Below are positions 42,028 to 42,684 of a stretch of 42,684 nt of DNA, in pieces (within the stretch, counting starts at the first letter, position 1; each line of letters begins with the position of its first letter). The position numbers and the translations under genes were made by a program. The notes under the pieces were generated by a model. The model saw only the letters and a program-made list of their open reading frames with translations, was not told where the DNA came from and made no database searches. The stretch is taken from positions 13,640 to 56,323 of the forward strand of contig JAGWBV010000014.1 of NCBI GenBank assembly GCA_021295715.1, written 5' to 3'. The stretch comes from Candidatus Poribacteria bacterium (GTDB lineage: Bacteria; Poribacteria; WGA-4E; WGA-3G).

Positions 42028-42684
42028 TCAAGCAACAGAAATATAACGTTCTACTGCTGCTAATACTTGCTCCGTTGTAATCCCCGCAATCACTGCACAA
42101 CTACCAACGTCACACCCCCCTGGATGCCGCCCCGGATGGCAAGGATTGCATCCTAAATTTATCCCGCTCTGCAAAACTGTATGTGGGTCCCCGTAGGGAC
42201 CGCTCCGCATATGGTTCGTTGAACCGAAAAGCGCGACGACAGGAGTTCCCACAGCTGCTGCAATATGCATCGGTCCCGTGTCATTTCCAATATACACATC
42301 GCATGCGGAGATTAACGCCGCGAGGTGCCGAAGATCGCCCGTTTTGACGAGCATCGGTGGGACTTCCATCATTTCTGCAACCTGCGTTTGGAGGTGCCGT
42401 TCGTTCGGACCGGCAAAGAGTAAAATCGTTGCGTTTCGTTTTTCTGCTAAAATACTCGCGACATCCGCATAGTTCTTTCCGTCCCACAACTTATATTCCC
42501 AGTTCCCGCCGGGATGGATCCCGATTAACAGTCGTTCTGACTTAAGGTCAGCCTTGGTAAGAAAATTATGCGCAGCAGTCCGTTCCGCTTGTGTCAATTC
42601 TAAGCATGGGTGGGCATCCGTTGTGTCAACGTCATGTCCCTGAAGCACTTCCAAGTATCGAGTGACAGCATGCCGGTTGCCGTC
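42028..42684 (-). CDS. Glycosyltransferase family 9 protein (heptosyltransferase type), partial
   Basis: The C-terminal ~218 residues of an ADP-heptose:LPS heptosyltransferase-like GT9 enzyme; the frame continues past the right edge with no start, reading RHAVTRYLEVL before the first possible internal start. Motifs: LLIGIHPGGNWEYKLWDGKNYADVA (nucleotide-sugar loop), TILLFAGPNE, KTGDLRHLAALISACDVYIGNDTGPMHIAAAVGTPVVALFGST (donor-binding site) and a cysteine-rich CNPCHPGRHPGGCDVGSC segment. GT9 enzymes build the LPS inner core, in line with the LptE-like gene at 6 kb. Convergent with the Uma2 gene, 17 nt apart. Confidence 0.88.
   Translation of the reverse strand, partial: DGNRHAVTRYLEVLQGHDVDTTDAHPCLELTQAERTAAHNFLTKADLKSERLLIGIHPGGNWEYKLWDGKNYADVASILAEKRNATILLFAGPNERHLQTQVAEMMEVPPMLVKTGDLRHLAALISACDVYIGNDTGPMHIAAAVGTPVVALFGSTNHMRSGPYGDPHTVLQSGINLGCNPCHPGRHPGGCDVGSCAVIAGITTEQVLAAVERYISVA

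Noticed and set aside
1-42684. CRISPR arrays, rRNA or complete tRNA genes, phage genes
   Set aside because: No regularly spaced direct repeats, no rRNA sequence, no full cloverleaf and no phage structural or integrase genes were seen.

Overview
The window is a compact bacterial chromosome segment of about 43 kb with moderate base composition, a diderm envelope (LptE-like lipoprotein, heptosyltransferase-type GT9 enzyme) and a 13-gene complex I operon. The mixture of gene families (DUF6599 lipoprotein, DUF5069 protein, Gfo/Idh/MocA oxidoreductase, Uma2 nuclease, secreted LamG-like protein, type ISP restriction remnant) together with many dispersed intergenic repeats resembles Candidatus Poribacteria or a related environmental lineage. 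That assignment is inference; there is no rRNA or other phylogenetic marker to settle it.

Layout. 1-5.5 kb: RNA turnover and translation block nrnA-ribF-rpsO-pnp, in the conserved bacterial order but without rbfA or truB in view, closed by a clear terminator. 5.7-7.6 kb: three envelope genes (one-helix membrane protein, LptE-like lipoprotein, DUF6599 lipoprotein). 7.7-12.8 kb: an amidohydrolase-fold protein that seems to lack metal ligands, followed tightly by gcvT-gcvH-gcvP (glycine cleavage; GcvP is full length and depends on PLP). 13.1-16.8 kb: trkA-trkH (K+ uptake) and pdxH (PLP synthesis). 16.9-19.0 kb: a secreted LamG-like protein, then a coiled-coil membrane protein overlapping a TPR protein. 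19.1-20.1 kb (minus strand): an in-frame deletion remnant of a type ISP restriction-modification enzyme, with its own promoter.

20.3-37.6 kb: the complex I operon nuoA-B-C-D-[VOC protein]-[76-residue protein]-E-F-G-H-J-K-L-[DUF5069]-M-[NhaD-type Na+/H+ antiporter]-N, ended by strong hairpins. No nuoI is present. NuoG is short but keeps the extra N7 cluster motif. 37.8-38.8 kb: Gfo/Idh/MocA oxidoreductase. 39.0-41.3 kb: CopA-type copper ATPase. 41.4-42.0 kb: frameshifted Uma2 nuclease. 42.0 kb to the right edge (minus strand): partial GT9 glycosyltransferase.

The most unusual content is between genes. (1) The nuoC-nuoD gap holds a roughly 220-nt multi-hairpin RNA-like sequence resembling an IscB omega RNA (HEARO) with no iscB gene nearby, and just upstream of it a hairpin resembling a tRNA acceptor/T-arm. 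(2) A family of composite repeats fills nearly every large gap inside operons. Many copies end in a conserved module (consensus TTCCTCCGCAAGG then A/T-rich) that places an AAGG(A) ribosome-binding site 11-12 nt before the next start codon, so the repeat acts as a ready-made 5' leader. One copy also encodes the last codons and stop of nuoG.
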